NCBI RefSeq assembly: GCF_007750855.1
Contig: NZ_CP036291.1
Coordinates: forward strand, 4,464,001-4,528,000
Reading direction: 5' to 3'
Length of the DNA: 64,000 bases
Origin: Pirellulimonas nuda
GTDB lineage: Bacteria; Planctomycetota; Planctomycetia; Pirellulales; Lacipirellulaceae
Of this stretch, positions 1-7,816 are shown piece after piece. The first letter of the stretch is position 1, and the number at the start of each line of letters is the position of its first letter. The notes under the pieces were generated by a model, which was given only the letters and a program-made list of their open reading frames with translations, did no database searches and had not been told where the DNA came from. Position numbers and translations under genes: made by a program.

Positions 1-355
1 TCAGCAAGTATTGTACCCCGCCGACAGCCGCAGTAGCCACATGGAATGCGTCCAGCCTTGCTTTCTCTGGCATAAGCGACCGCAGTATGATCTGTTCTGC
101 GACTTCCTCAACGCGCATTCTGTCGGGTGTTAGCAAAGGGATGGACGAAAGCTCGGCTAGCCGCCGGGCGACGGCCTCCTCGTCGCCCAACGACGCTTCA
201 TCAATCACAAACTGCGAAGTCACCAAACGGTACTTAGGTCCTTCCGCGTCAAGCCAGCGTCGTGATTGACGCTGCAGAATTGCGATGTCCGGGTCTGTGC
301 TTGGACGTGACGTAGCAAGACTTACGATGGTCGTTTCGATGTAGACGGTATCCAT
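1..355 (-). CDS. PIN-domain (VapC-like) ribonuclease toxin, 3' end cut by window edge
   Basis: Reading the minus strand from an ATG at 355 gives 118 codons that stay open to base 1, so the protein's C-terminus lies outside the window. The N-terminus reads MDTVYIETTIVSLATSRPS, the usual opening of a PIN-domain family of type II toxins. Acidic residues expected to hold the catalytic metal are visible: Glu7, Glu53 in VIDEA and Asp102 in RLDAFHVATAA. Family members cleave RNA and are held by a small antitoxin. No antitoxin gene is visible on the upstream side (356-467), so it would be downstream, beyond the edge, or absent. The family call is firm; toxin activity is inferred. Confidence 0.75.
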   Translation of the reverse strand, partial: MDTVYIETTIVSLATSRPSTDPDIAILQRQSRRWLDAEGPKYRLVTSQFVIDEASLGDEEAVARRLAELSSIPLLTPDRMRVEEVAEQIILRSLMPEKARLDAFHVATAAVGGVQYLL

Positions 356-467
356 CGCAACTGGGCTTTCGGAAAGGGTGAGAGTGGCGATTTAGAACCA
401 CAGACTTGTCGCGATCCATTGTATCTGCAATACGTAGGCAGCGACACACTTGCACCCATAGCCCCCC

Positions 468-1508
468 ATGCCCACGCCCGACCTCGACGCCTGCCTCAAT
501 ACCCTCGGCATGCTGGTGCGCGAGCCCAGCGTCGTCGGCGCCGAGGACTCCTTCTTCCGCGTCTTACGCCGCGAGCTCGAAGAGATCGGCGTGACGATTA
601 AGCACTACCAAGGCGTGCTGGTGGCCCAGGGCGCCGACCCTGCGCACCTGGTGCTGTCTGCCCACATCGATCGCCACGGCCTGCTGTGCACCGGGCCGAA
701 CGAGTTCCAGTACGCCGCGTTCATCGCGGCCAACCGGGGCGAGCTAACGGGCGACTCGGTGTCGGAGCAGATGATGGGGACCCTGCAGGGGCGGTTCGCC
801 GGGCAGCGTGTGCAGGCCCACCTCCCCTACTCGGGCGTCTACCTCGGGCAGGGGGCGATCACCCGCTCGTTTGTCTGCCCGGAACGCAACAACTTGATCT
901 TCGAGGTCGACGGACTCGACTTCCTCCAGCCCGGCACGCCGGTATCCTTCCTCGACCGCCTGCGGGTCGAAGAAGGGCGCGTCTCTGCACAGCTCGACAA
1001 CGTGCTGTCCGCGGCCATCATCGTCAGCCTGTTCCGCAGCGGCTTCCAGGGGACCGCGTTGTTCACCGCCCAGGAAGAAGCGGGCCGGAGCTGGCGTTAC
1101 GCCCTGCAGTGGTTCCAGCGTCACCGCCTGGAGACCGATCGGCTGCTGGTGCTAGACACCAGCCCGTTCCCTTCGCACGAGGCCGCCGAGGCGCAGGACG
1201 TTGTGCTGCGCCGCAAAGACGCCACCGCTGCCTTCGCAGACGCGCTGACCGACGAGCTCGAGCAACACTGCCGCGACCTGGACGTCGTCTTCCGTTACAA
1301 GGACGCGTACGTCGAGGAGCAGAACCTGGGGCGTGAGAAGCCCCTGTCGTTGGGCCGCACCGAGCTGGGCCGGCTGATCGCCGCCAGCGAGGGCCGCGTC
1401 ACGGGCACAACGCTGCAGACCCCCACCACCGGCTACCACACGGCCAGCGAGACCGCGTCGCTCGACGCGATCGCCGCGGTGCTGCGGCTCTTGGGGCGGT
1501 ACACGTGA
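468..1508 (+). CDS. M42/M20-like zinc aminopeptidase family protein
   Basis: A 346-residue cytosolic protein without signal peptide. Metal-binding signatures of the co-catalytic zinc peptidases (clan MH) occur in the right order: His66 and Asp68 in SAHIDRHG, an Asp near 177 in AQLDN, the Glu pair near 203 in TAQEEAG, LDTSPF near 228 and a late His near 324 in GYHTASET. The order and spacing fit M42 glutamyl aminopeptidases, although the match is distant, so the substrate cannot be named. ATG 468 is the first in-frame start after the divergent PIN gene. The stop sits at the left arm of the inverted repeat at 1507-1677. Confidence 0.65.
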   Translation: MPTPDLDACLNTLGMLVREPSVVGAEDSFFRVLRRELEEIGVTIKHYQGVLVAQGADPAHLVLSAHIDRHGLLCTGPNEFQYAAFIAANRGELTGDSVSEQMMGTLQGRFAGQRVQAHLPYSGVYLGQGAITRSFVCPERNNLIFEVDGLDFLQPGTPVSFLDRLRVEEGRVSAQLDNVLSAAIIVSLFRSGFQGTALFTAQEEAGRSWRYALQWFQRHRLETDRLLVLDTSPFPSHEAAEAQDVVLRRKDATAAFADALTDELEQHCRDLDVVFRYKDAYVEEQNLGREKPLSLGRTELGRLIAASEGRVTGTTLQTPTTGYHTASETASLDAIAAVLRLLGRYT

Positions 1509-1677
1509 CGGACGGGGACCGCCAAGTGCGCCAAGGAGAATGGGACGCGGATTGTCGCGGAAGAATCGGATCGACTCGGATCGCATGCCGCGTGAGTCAC
1601 GCGCACCGGCTTCGTACCCTTTGTCGTTCCAACTGTTATTCTTGGCGTCTTTGGCGTCGTGGCGGTTCCCGTCCGTC
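1507..1677. repeat. Intergenic inverted repeat, family A, with a family B half inside
   Basis: Arms at 1507-1541 and 1638-1677 are imperfect inverted copies (GGCGGT/CCCGTCCGTC at the outer ends, repeated TTGGCG units inside). The element fills the gap between two convergent genes, and both arms touch their stop codons. The same arm sequence recurs at 52430-52585. The interior 1538-1583 carries half of another repeat (GGGACGCGGATTGTCGCGG) whose complete form is at 28362-28458. It could act as a bidirectional terminator. Confidence 0.7.
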
Positions 1678-3131
1678 TACATCACCGCGAAGTAGTTTTC
1701 TACTGCGTAGTCGAAGTACTCCGGCGTCATCCGCGCCGGCTGGCTGACGTAGCGGCAGTAGTTGCGGATCTGCAGCAGCAAGTCGCGGGGCTGGCAGCAA
1801 CGCATCGGCCGGTTGATCGGCTTGTAGTGCGTGTTGATCAGGTGGTCGAGCGCCGCCGCGTCGTACTCCACCTTCAAGATCGGCGCCATGATGCCGAACA
1901 GCTTGCGGAACGACTCTTCGTCCGGGTCGTTCACCTCGATCTTGTACGGGATGCGCCGCAGGAACGCGTCGTCCACCAAATCGCGCGGCTCGAGGTTGGT
2001 CGAGAACACCACCAACTGATCGAACGGCACCTGGATCTTCTTGCCGCTGGCGAGGTTGAGGAAGTCGTACCGCTTTTCCAGCGGAACGATCCAGCGGTTT
2101 AGCAGCTCGTCGGTGCTCATCCGCTGGCGGCCGAAGTCGTCGATCACCAGCGTGCCGCAGTTGCTCTTGAGCTGCAGCGGCGCTTCGCTCACCCCCGTGG
2201 CGGTGTTGAGCGTGACCTCCAGCATGTCCATGGTGAGCTCGCCGCCCGCCACGATCGTGGGGCGGCGGATCCGCACCCAGCGGCGGTCGATCTTCTGGTG
2301 GTCGATGAGCCCCTCGCTGGCCTCCACCGGGCACTCGTCGTGCATGCCGGGGTCGAACAGCCGGATGATCTCGCCGTCGACCCCCAGCGAACGCGGGATC
2401 CACACATACTCGCCGAACGCCGCGGTCACGCGTTCGGCGATGCTGGTCTTGCCGTTGCCCGGGGCGCCGAACAAGAACATGCCGCGTCCGGAGTTCACCG
2501 CCGGCCCCAGCCGGCGGAGCATCCGCTTGTCGATCAGCAGGTCCTCGAACGCGCGGTGCAGGTCGGCCTCGGTCGGGTGCTGGTCGATCAGCGACTGACG
2601 TTTGACGCTGTCTACGTACGCGTACAGCGGCACCGGCGCCGACCCGAAGTAGGTGCAGTGCTCCGAAAGCAGCTTGGCGCGCTCGCGGCCGACCCCCGTG
2701 AGCTGGTAGACGTAGTCGTTCATCATCGCGGCGCCCTTGTGCGCCACGAGCTGATCCTGCTTCATGGAGGCCATCAGCGGGTCGATCAGCCGGAACGGCA
2801 GCCGGATGTGCTCGGAGATGAACCGGCCCGTCGCCTCGGCCTGGGCCGCCAGGCACTTGAGCACCAGGTTCTCGACCTCGCTGCCGGAGAGCCCCCCCGC
2901 CTCGATGGTGGCCGGTTCTTCCGGCGACCAGGGCGCGGCGCCCCCTTCGGGCCCCCGTGCGGCCGGCTGCCGCGCGAGCGGCGTTCGGGGCGCCTCGGTC
3001 TGCGGCGTGGGCGCCGGCCTCTCGGGGGGCGGGGGCGTCTGCGTCGTCAGCCGCTGGATGCGCTGCAGCAGCTCGTCGAGCTGGCGCGAGTCGTTGGTCG
3101 GGGCTTCGGGGGTCGCGACGGGCGAGCTCAT
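1677..3131 (-). CDS. AAA-type ATPase of unknown role
   Basis: 484 residues from the ATG at 3131. Upstream in-frame codons exist but the preceding 34 residues look like untranslated GC-rich sequence. Residues about 33-75 are Pro/Ala-rich and probably disordered. The ATPase core shows Walker [10 protein letters not shown] near 219, Walker [12 protein letters not shown] near 325, and a sensor-like [12 protein letters not shown] near 373 followed by the arginine-bearing [13 protein letters not shown] helical domain with conserved-looking Cys-Cys (RCCQPRDLL) ends the protein. There is no membrane segment or known partner domain. The gene stands alone, so the remodelled substrate is unknown. The alternative-frame reading of the same stretch is a codon-bias shadow. 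Confidence 0.7.
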   Translation of the reverse strand: MSSPVATPEAPTNDSRQLDELLQRIQRLTTQTPPPPERPAPTPQTEAPRTPLARQPAARGPEGGAAPWSPEEPATIEAGGLSGSEVENLVLKCLAAQAEATGRFISEHIRLPFRLIDPLMASMKQDQLVAHKGAAMMNDYVYQLTGVGRERAKLLSEHCTYFGSAPVPLYAYVDSVKRQSLIDQHPTEADLHRAFEDLLIDKRMLRRLGPAVNSGRGMFLFGAPGNGKTSIAERVTAAFGEYVWIPRSLGVDGEIIRLFDPGMHDECPVEASEGLIDHQKIDRRWVRIRRPTIVAGGELTMDMLEVTLNTATGVSEAPLQLKSNCGTLVIDDFGRQRMSTDELLNRWIVPLEKRYDFLNLASGKKIQVPFDQLVVFSTNLEPRDLVDDAFLRRIPYKIEVNDPDEESFRKLFGIMAPILKVEYDAAALDHLINTHYKPINRPMRCCQPRDLLLQIRNYCRYVSQPARMTPEYFDYAVENYFAVM

Positions 3132-3280
3132 GGCGGGCCGAGCGTAGGTCAAGTGGCGTGGATCGAACCATCCGGACCGGCGTGCGCGCACCCGGCCCCA
3201 CGTAGAACCTACGTTGCCGTGAGCGCCCGGCAACCAAAACGCAGGGTTGTGCCGATTGAACCGGTAGAATGGCTGCGGAA

Positions 3281-3389
3281 GTCTCTCGCAGAGGGAGATA
3301 GGAAGCAGCCGATGACCAAGCTACGGTTGCGATCCCTTCAATTGATCATTCCGCCTACTCACTCTGCGCCTCCGCGCGAGGCTGCTTCC
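3281..3389. repeat. Degenerate intergenic inverted repeat, family D
   Basis: GGAAGCAGCC at 3301-3310 pairs perfectly with 3380-3389, and CTCTCGCAGAGG (3283-3294) partly pairs with CTCTGCGCCTCC (3363-3374). The arms resemble the better-preserved copy at 37344-37427. It lies between the AAA ATPase and purU, which point away from each other. Confidence 0.45.
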
Positions 3390-3413
3390 CCACCATTAAG
3401 CTAAACTCCTCAC

Positions 3414-4268
3414 ATGCAAATCGTCATCACCGCCGTCGGCCCCGACAACCGTGGCCTTGCCGACCCGATCGTGCACTCCGTCACTGAGCTTGGCGCCAAC
3501 ATCGCCGAGATCCAGATGTACGACCACGACGAGCAGTCGGTCTTCTCGATGCTCACCCGCATCGAGCTGCCCGAGGCGCGTCGCGAAGAGCTGGAGCTGG
3601 CCATGAAAGACGTGGCCCAGCGCACGGGGCTGGCCGTACGCACCTGGAGCCCCGACATCCGCGGCCGCAAGCCGAGGCTGGCGATCTGCGTCACCTACCG
3701 GCCCGAGACGCCGCTGGCGCTGATGCGCGCCATCCGAGACGGCCACATCCGCGCCGAACCGGCGGTGATGCTCAGCAACCGTTCTGCCTGCCGGCGCTTG
3801 GCCGAGCAGTTCGACGTCCCCTGGCGTCAAATTGGCGACGATCGTGGCGAGCCGGACGACGCCCAGTTGCTAGCGATCTGCGACGAGCTGCAGGTCGACT
3901 ACATCGTGCTGGCCCGCTACATGCGGGTGCTGCCGCCGGCAAGCTGCTGGCAGTACGCGGGGGGTCGGATCATCAACCTCCACCACGGCCTGCTCCCCAG
4001 CTTCCCGGGGATCCGCCCCTACCACGAGGCGCACGCCAGCCGGATGCTCACCTACGGCGCCACCTGCCACTTCATCGTGCCGGAGCTCGACGCGGGCAAC
4101 CAGATCATCTACCAGAGCACCTTCACGGTGCCGCCGGGCCTGCCGGTCGACGACGTCATCCGCCGCGGCCAAGAAGACAACGAGCCGCACTGCCTGGTGG
4201 AGGGGGTGCGCCGCGTGGTGGACGGGGAGGTGCAGTTGCACTTTAACCGGGTGATGGCGCGGAAGTAG
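3414..4268 (+). CDS. purU: Formyltetrahydrofolate deformylase
   Basis: Hydrolyses 10-formyl-tetrahydrofolate to formate and tetrahydrofolate, balancing one-carbon pools and feeding formate to purine synthesis. The 284-residue length matches the family. An ACT regulatory domain covers about 1-85 (opening MQIVITAVGPDNRGLADPI), and the formyltransferase-fold catalytic domain about 88-280. The catalytic region reads INLHHGLLPSFPGIRPYHEA near 185, followed by YGATCHF and ELDAGNQI, the positions where the family carries its Asn, His and Asp. The gene is single, preceded by a repeat-bearing gap. An ACT-linked formyltransferase of other specificity is possible but less likely. Confidence 0.85.
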   Translation: MQIVITAVGPDNRGLADPIVHSVTELGANIAEIQMYDHDEQSVFSMLTRIELPEARREELELAMKDVAQRTGLAVRTWSPDIRGRKPRLAICVTYRPETPLALMRAIRDGHIRAEPAVMLSNRSACRRLAEQFDVPWRQIGDDRGEPDDAQLLAICDELQVDYIVLARYMRVLPPASCWQYAGGRIINLHHGLLPSFPGIRPYHEAHASRMLTYGATCHFIVPELDAGNQIIYQSTFTVPPGLPVDDVIRRGQEDNEPHCLVEGVRRVVDGEVQLHFNRVMARK

Positions 4269-4289
4269 ACGTCTGCTCGCTAGCCAAGC

Positions 4290-4317
4290 TTGCCCAGACT
4301 AACTTTTGTGTTAGGAT
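4290..4317 (+). promoter_or_regulatory. Candidate sigma-70 promoter of the HigBA-type operon
   Basis: TTGCCC at 4290-4295 and TAGGAT at 4312-4317 are separated by 16 bases. The expected transcription start is only a few bases before the ATG at 4328, so the toxin mRNA would be nearly leaderless and no ribosome-binding site is visible in front of it. Assigned by eye only. Confidence 0.35.
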
Positions 4318-4327
4318 CCAGTGGGCC

Positions 4328-4663
4328 ATGTTCGACGTGATCGAATTCCAATCGCCCGACGGAGAGTTCCCGTTTAGGGTTTGGTTCGACGGGCTCAACC
4401 GCCAAGCCGCTTTGAAAGTTCAGGCGCGTTTAGCACGGATCGAGGCCGGCAATTTGGGAGACGGGAAACCAGTCGGCAGCGGAGTCAGCGAGACGCGGAT
4501 CGACTTCGGGCCCGGTTACCGAGTCTACTTTGGCCGAGACGGGCAGCGGCTCGTCGTGCTGCTGGGCGGAGGCACAAAGCAACGCCAACGCAAAGATATC
4601 GCGGACGCCCTGGCCAGATGGAACGACTACAAGGAAAGCAGAAGGAGAAGTAGAGATGCCTAA
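4328..4663 (+). CDS. RelE/HigB-family toxin (addiction module killer protein)
   Basis: 111 residues with the compact RelE/ParE-superfamily layout: FRVWFDGLNRQAALKVQARL (helical hairpin), then a glycine-rich strand GPGYRVYFGRDGQRLVVLL, then GGGTKQRQRKDI and a basic tail. This fits the HigB-like addiction-module killer subfamily, which cleaves mRNA on the ribosome. It overlaps the downstream antitoxin by 8 bases, with toxin first as in higBA. A good Shine-Dalgarno for the antitoxin lies inside the toxin's end, while none precedes the toxin, which would favour antitoxin excess. Toxicity itself is inferred from the family. Confidence 0.8.
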   Translation: MFDVIEFQSPDGEFPFRVWFDGLNRQAALKVQARLARIEAGNLGDGKPVGSGVSETRIDFGPGYRVYFGRDGQRLVVLLGGGTKQRQRKDIADALARWNDYKESRRRSRDA

Positions 4664-4973
4664 GCCCAGGAGCTTTCGGACGACTGTGGTCGAGCGGGCG
4701 AGACGAGAACCAGAGTTCCGCGTTGGACTGCTCACCGAGGCCGCCGAGTGCTTTCTTACAGGCGAGGTAGACGCGGCAAAGATCATGCTGCGCGACTACG
4801 TGAACGCGACATTGGGATTTAAGGCGCTCGCCGCAATCGTTGACAAGAAGCCCGAGAGCCTGATGCGGATGCTCAGCGAGAAGGGCAACCCCCGGGCGAA
4901 CAATCTCGCGCAACTGATCTCATCGCTCCGTTCCCACGAGGGGGTGACGCTGCGTGTCGAAGCGCTGCGTTAG
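4656..4973 (+). CDS. HigA-like antitoxin (addiction module antidote protein)
   Basis: 105 residues beginning MPKPRSFRTTVVERARRE from the ATG at 4656, which lies inside the toxin's 3' end behind AAGGAGAAG. A longer in-frame reading would need most of the toxin gene and is rejected. The C-terminal half (LAAIVDKKPESLMRMLSEKG, then NLAQLISSL) is the helix-turn-helix of the antidote family paired with RelE/HigB killers. It should neutralise the toxin by binding and repress the shared promoter. The overlap of the two genes indicates translational coupling. Confidence 0.8.
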   Translation: MPKPRSFRTTVVERARREPEFRVGLLTEAAECFLTGEVDAAKIMLRDYVNATLGFKALAAIVDKKPESLMRMLSEKGNPRANNLAQLISSLRSHEGVTLRVEALR

Positions 4974-5001
4974 TTGAGTCCTTCAGGCAATCTTCGGCGG
5001 A

Positions 5002-5136
5002 CTATCGTCCACCGCCCGTGCCCGCGCCTTCCGGCAGCCACTGGGCCGGGCTCTGCTGAAAAAACCCGCTGAGCACCTCGTACAGCTCTCCGTGCCGCCG
5101 GCGCAGGGCGTGGGGCCGTTGGAAGAAGCACTCGGT
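5002..5136 (-). pseudogene. Copied 3' fragment of mtfA
   Basis: This stretch encodes, in frame, only the last ~37 residues of an MtfA-type protein: ETECFFQRPHALRRRHG, then GELYEVLSGFFQQSPAQWLP, closely matching the end of the complete gene at 6810-7607. Bases 5031-5136 match 6821-6926 at 97 of 106 positions without gaps. The catalytic HExxH region is missing, so it cannot be a working peptidase. The fragment lies 10 bases beyond the end of the ankyrin lipoprotein gene, which is therefore bracketed by two direct copies of the mtfA end. Confidence 0.85.
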
Positions 5137-5146
5137 CTCGCGACGA

Positions 5147-6751
5147 CTATCTGCCGATCGTCGCGGCTTGCGGCCGGCCTCGCCGCTTTTGTTCACTAAT
5201 AATCTGCTGACGGATGCGAGGGTAGTCTTTGATACGCACCGCCTTCTCAATTCTCTCTTTTAACTCTTGCTCATCCTGTCGCGCCTGCTCAAGTGACTCG
5301 CCATCCTCTTCAAGCCAGTCAGTAAGTGCGTGGAACTCAGCGGCAATCGCTGGGCGATAGACCGGCAGATTGTGTTCCTTACGCACAACGTAGTGCGTCA
5401 GTTTCTCCGTGCTATCTGGTCGATAGAGCTTCGGATCGGCGCCCAACCTGAGGAGTTGCAAGGCGATATCGTACTTGTCTGCCTGGACCGCCAACATCGC
5501 GGGCGTGCCTCCTTTGTACTTGCAGTAGTGGTTGAGGTCCGCCCCGCTAGCGACAAGCAGCTCGACGCGTTCCTTCGCGTCGAAGAGGCGCCGGTCGATG
5601 ACGATATCGAGCGGCGTCATCCCGGTCACTTGGTCAACAACGTTCGGATCTGCGCCGTGTTGTAGTACTAGCTTCAAGTACTCAATCTGCGGCGCCTTGG
5701 CTGCGAGGTGCGTCACGGACTCTCCGGGGGAGCACCCACGATCCAGAAACAGTGCGCCCCCAGCCGGGTAGGGATGAAACGCCCGACCGGTGGTTCCGAA
5801 GTCGCTCTCAACCGCGATATCTGGGTCCGCCCCGTGCTTAAGCAGACGGGCAAAGCGCTCTAGTTTCCGATCGGGGAACGCCCACAAAAGCGGAGTCATC
5901 TTGCGTTTACCGACTGCATTGACGTCCGCCCCAGCCGCAATGAGCCGCTCCATCTCAGGAGCATCGTTCATCTGAATTGCGGTGCAAAGATCAACTACCT
6001 GCGGGTCGTCAAAGTAGTCTGCTGGCTTCCAGCCAGCCGATGCATGCCAGCGGGTTTCTGGATTGGTCTCGAACTCGATCTCCTTGATCCGTTCTGCCGC
6101 CGCATTCTTTCGCGCCATGGCTTCGCGGTACTTTTCCCGCTGAGCCTCGGAGATTCTTCCGGCGTCCCGCTGCAGGGCGTCCCTATATTGGCGTTCGACA
6201 GCCCCGGCTTCCCTAATCACATTCGCGAGTCGAACGTACTCATCATCTTTGAGCAGCCTCGCTTTGGATTGGCCAGCAGCGAGTATTGGTTGAATCGCCG
6301 CCTTCACCACAGCCATAGCCTCTTTGTCCCCGAGGCGATTCGTGTACTCCCATCCCGGGTCGTAGCCCTCGCCAAACTCGGGGGACCACTCCGCAAACCT
6401 GGCCACGGCATTGGCGAACGCGACCGGGTCGTTGGCCAGGGCCGGCTGGATCGATTGGCCTATGGTAGCGCTCAGCGCTGCCTTCAGCACGCCCGGGCTC
6501 TCGCCGGCTTGCCCGACGGGGGGAAACACCGTCTTGTCAATCTGATAGCGCGCCTGCCCCGCTAGAAAGAGAAAACCAGCATCCTCGGTTCGGCCGGCGC
6601 CATGAGCCTTGGCCGCGGCGGTCATGAGCTCACTTGAGTTCAGCCGGTTGGCCGGTTCCGAGAAACTGCCGCCGCCGGAGCACCCACCAAGAGCATTCAC
6701 TGAGATCAATGCCGCCAGCGTGATGGCTTGTCGAATCGGTCGCATGGGCAT
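5147..6751 (-). CDS. Ankyrin-repeat lipoprotein
   Basis: 534 residues. The N-terminus MPMRPIRQAITLAALISVNA is followed by the lipobox LGGC (Cys24), so the mature protein should be a membrane-anchored lipoprotein. A helical, charged region (about 130-240) precedes ankyrin repeats at roughly 255-460, recognisable by GADVNA, HGADPDI, HGADPNVV, SGADLNHY and LGADPK. The end is a charged coiled coil. Its base composition is visibly less GC-rich than neighbouring genes, and it is flanked by direct copies of the mtfA 3' end, both hinting at transfer or insertion. Ankyrin repeats bind proteins; the partner is unknown. Confidence 0.75.
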   Translation of the reverse strand: MPMRPIRQAITLAALISVNALGGCSGGGSFSEPANRLNSSELMTAAAKAHGAGRTEDAGFLFLAGQARYQIDKTVFPPVGQAGESPGVLKAALSATIGQSIQPALANDPVAFANAVARFAEWSPEFGEGYDPGWEYTNRLGDKEAMAVVKAAIQPILAAGQSKARLLKDDEYVRLANVIREAGAVERQYRDALQRDAGRISEAQREKYREAMARKNAAAERIKEIEFETNPETRWHASAGWKPADYFDDPQVVDLCTAIQMNDAPEMERLIAAGADVNAVGKRKMTPLLWAFPDRKLERFARLLKHGADPDIAVESDFGTTGRAFHPYPAGGALFLDRGCSPGESVTHLAAKAPQIEYLKLVLQHGADPNVVDQVTGMTPLDIVIDRRLFDAKERVELLVASGADLNHYCKYKGGTPAMLAVQADKYDIALQLLRLGADPKLYRPDSTEKLTHYVVRKEHNLPVYRPAIAAEFHALTDWLEEDGESLEQARQDEQELKERIEKAVRIKDYPRIRQQIISEQKRRGRPQAATIGR

Positions 6752-6809
6752 CTCTAACCAATTGGTAACACTTCATTCCAATGCTGAAACGCGGAAACGC
6801 GATATCCGC

Positions 6810-7607
6810 TCAATCCGCCGCCGGCAGCCAGTCGGCCGGGCTCTGCTGGAAGAACCCACTGAGCACCCCGTACAGCTCCCCGTGCCGCCGGCGCAGGGCG
6901 TGGGGTTGTTGGAAGAAGCACTCGGTCGCCACGGCGAAGAACTCCGCCTCGTTCTCCGCGCCGTAGTCGTCCAGCAGCGTCGGTCGGCCGTGGCGGGCGG
7001 CGCTCACCAGGCGGCGGTACTCGTGGTCGACTACTTCTCGCCAGCGGCGGGCGGCGCTGGCGCCGAACATGGGAGGGATGCCGTCCATGCCGCCGTCGAG
7101 CGAGTCGAAGTGGTGCGCCAGCTCGTGCAGCACCACGTGCCGGCCGCGGCGCGCGGAGCGTCCGTCTCGCAGCACGTGTTTCCAGCTAAGCACCACGGGC
7201 CCGCCGCGCCACGCCTCCCCCTCGCGGGCCTCGTAGGCGTCGACCGGCTCGAAGTCGTCCATCTCCAGCAGCGTCGCCGAGGCCGAGGCCGCGGGTCGGT
7301 AGGCGTCTGGGTAGACCAAGATCGACTTTAGCCGATCAAAGTAGTAGGGCTCGCTGGGGCCGAGCACCATCAATCCCGCGGCGCCGGCGATAGTAACGCG
7401 GACCTCGTCGGTCACCTCCAGCCCGTTGCACCCCGTCCAATGGATCTCGTGGGCAAGGACGTGGGCGAGGTCCAGCACGCGCCTCTGCTGGGCGACCCCC
7501 AAGTGACGGAACTGCCACAGGTTGGCCTCAAGGTACTGCGGCCACGCGTCCGGCGTCGGCTCGGCGAGCCAGCGACGGATACGGCGGTTGCGGAAGAAGC
7601 CAAACAA
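6810..7607 (-). CDS. mtfA: MtfA-family zinc metallopeptidase
   Basis: 265 residues, the same length as E. coli MtfA. The M90-family zinc site is VVLHELAHHFDSLDG near 158-172 (HELAH gives the two zinc-binding histidines), and a downstream Glu in ENEAEFFAVATE is positioned as the third ligand. The C-terminus ends RRRHGELYGVLSGFFQQSP. In enterobacteria MtfA binds the glucose repressor Mlc and has peptidase activity; Mlc is not expected in a planctomycete, so only a general peptidase role is inferred. The 3' end exists as a second partial copy at 5002-5136. Confidence 0.88.
   Translation of the reverse strand: MFGFFRNRRIRRWLAEPTPDAWPQYLEANLWQFRHLGVAQQRRVLDLAHVLAHEIHWTGCNGLEVTDEVRVTIAGAAGLMVLGPSEPYYFDRLKSILVYPDAYRPAASASATLLEMDDFEPVDAYEAREGEAWRGGPVVLSWKHVLRDGRSARRGRHVVLHELAHHFDSLDGGMDGIPPMFGASAARRWREVVDHEYRRLVSAARHGRPTLLDDYGAENEAEFFAVATECFFQQPHALRRRHGELYGVLSGFFQQSPADWLPAAD
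6821..6926. repeat. Direct repeat copy 2 (functional mtfA 3' end)
   Basis: This 106-base stretch within the intact mtfA matches 5031-5136 at 97 of 106 positions. The two copies lie in the same orientation about 1.8 kb apart and enclose the ankyrin lipoprotein gene. Such direct repeats are what duplication or insertion next to mtfA would leave, and they could recombine to delete the intervening gene. Confidence 0.85.
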
Positions 7608-7816
7608 GAATGGGACGCGGGTAGTCGCGGATCGGGGGGATCACAGACGGATTACGGACAAAATCTCTCGCAAGCCCGCGAAGACGCAAAGGAATCGCGA
7701 CTTACCTACCTCGTGCCAAGCGGTGTGCAAACAAGCAGCGTTGCGACTCTCAAGCAAAGCACATCGTCGCGATCCGCGTCCATCCTTTCAATCCGCGGCC
7801 ATCTGCGGTCCATTCT
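7608..7816. repeat. Composite intergenic repeat remnants (families B and D)
   Basis: The gap between dcd and mtfA contains no gene. Near 7610-7630 it has a family B left half (ATGGGACGCGGGTAGTCGCGG), near 7670-7713 a family D-like stretch (CTCTCGCAAGCCCGCGAAGAC), and near 7770-7815 sequences resembling the family B right half (ATCCGCGTCCAT, AATCCGCGGCC). It reads as a decayed or mosaic hairpin element. Confidence 0.45.

Noticed and set aside
1636..3237. A 533-codon frame overlapping the AAA ATPase
   Set aside because: Walker motifs are found only in the other frame; this one is Arg/Pro/Ala-rich.
5002..5250. An 82-codon protein containing the mtfA-like end
   Set aside because: Its N-terminal part is the ankyrin gene read in another frame, so only the copied mtfA end is annotated, as a pseudogene fragment.
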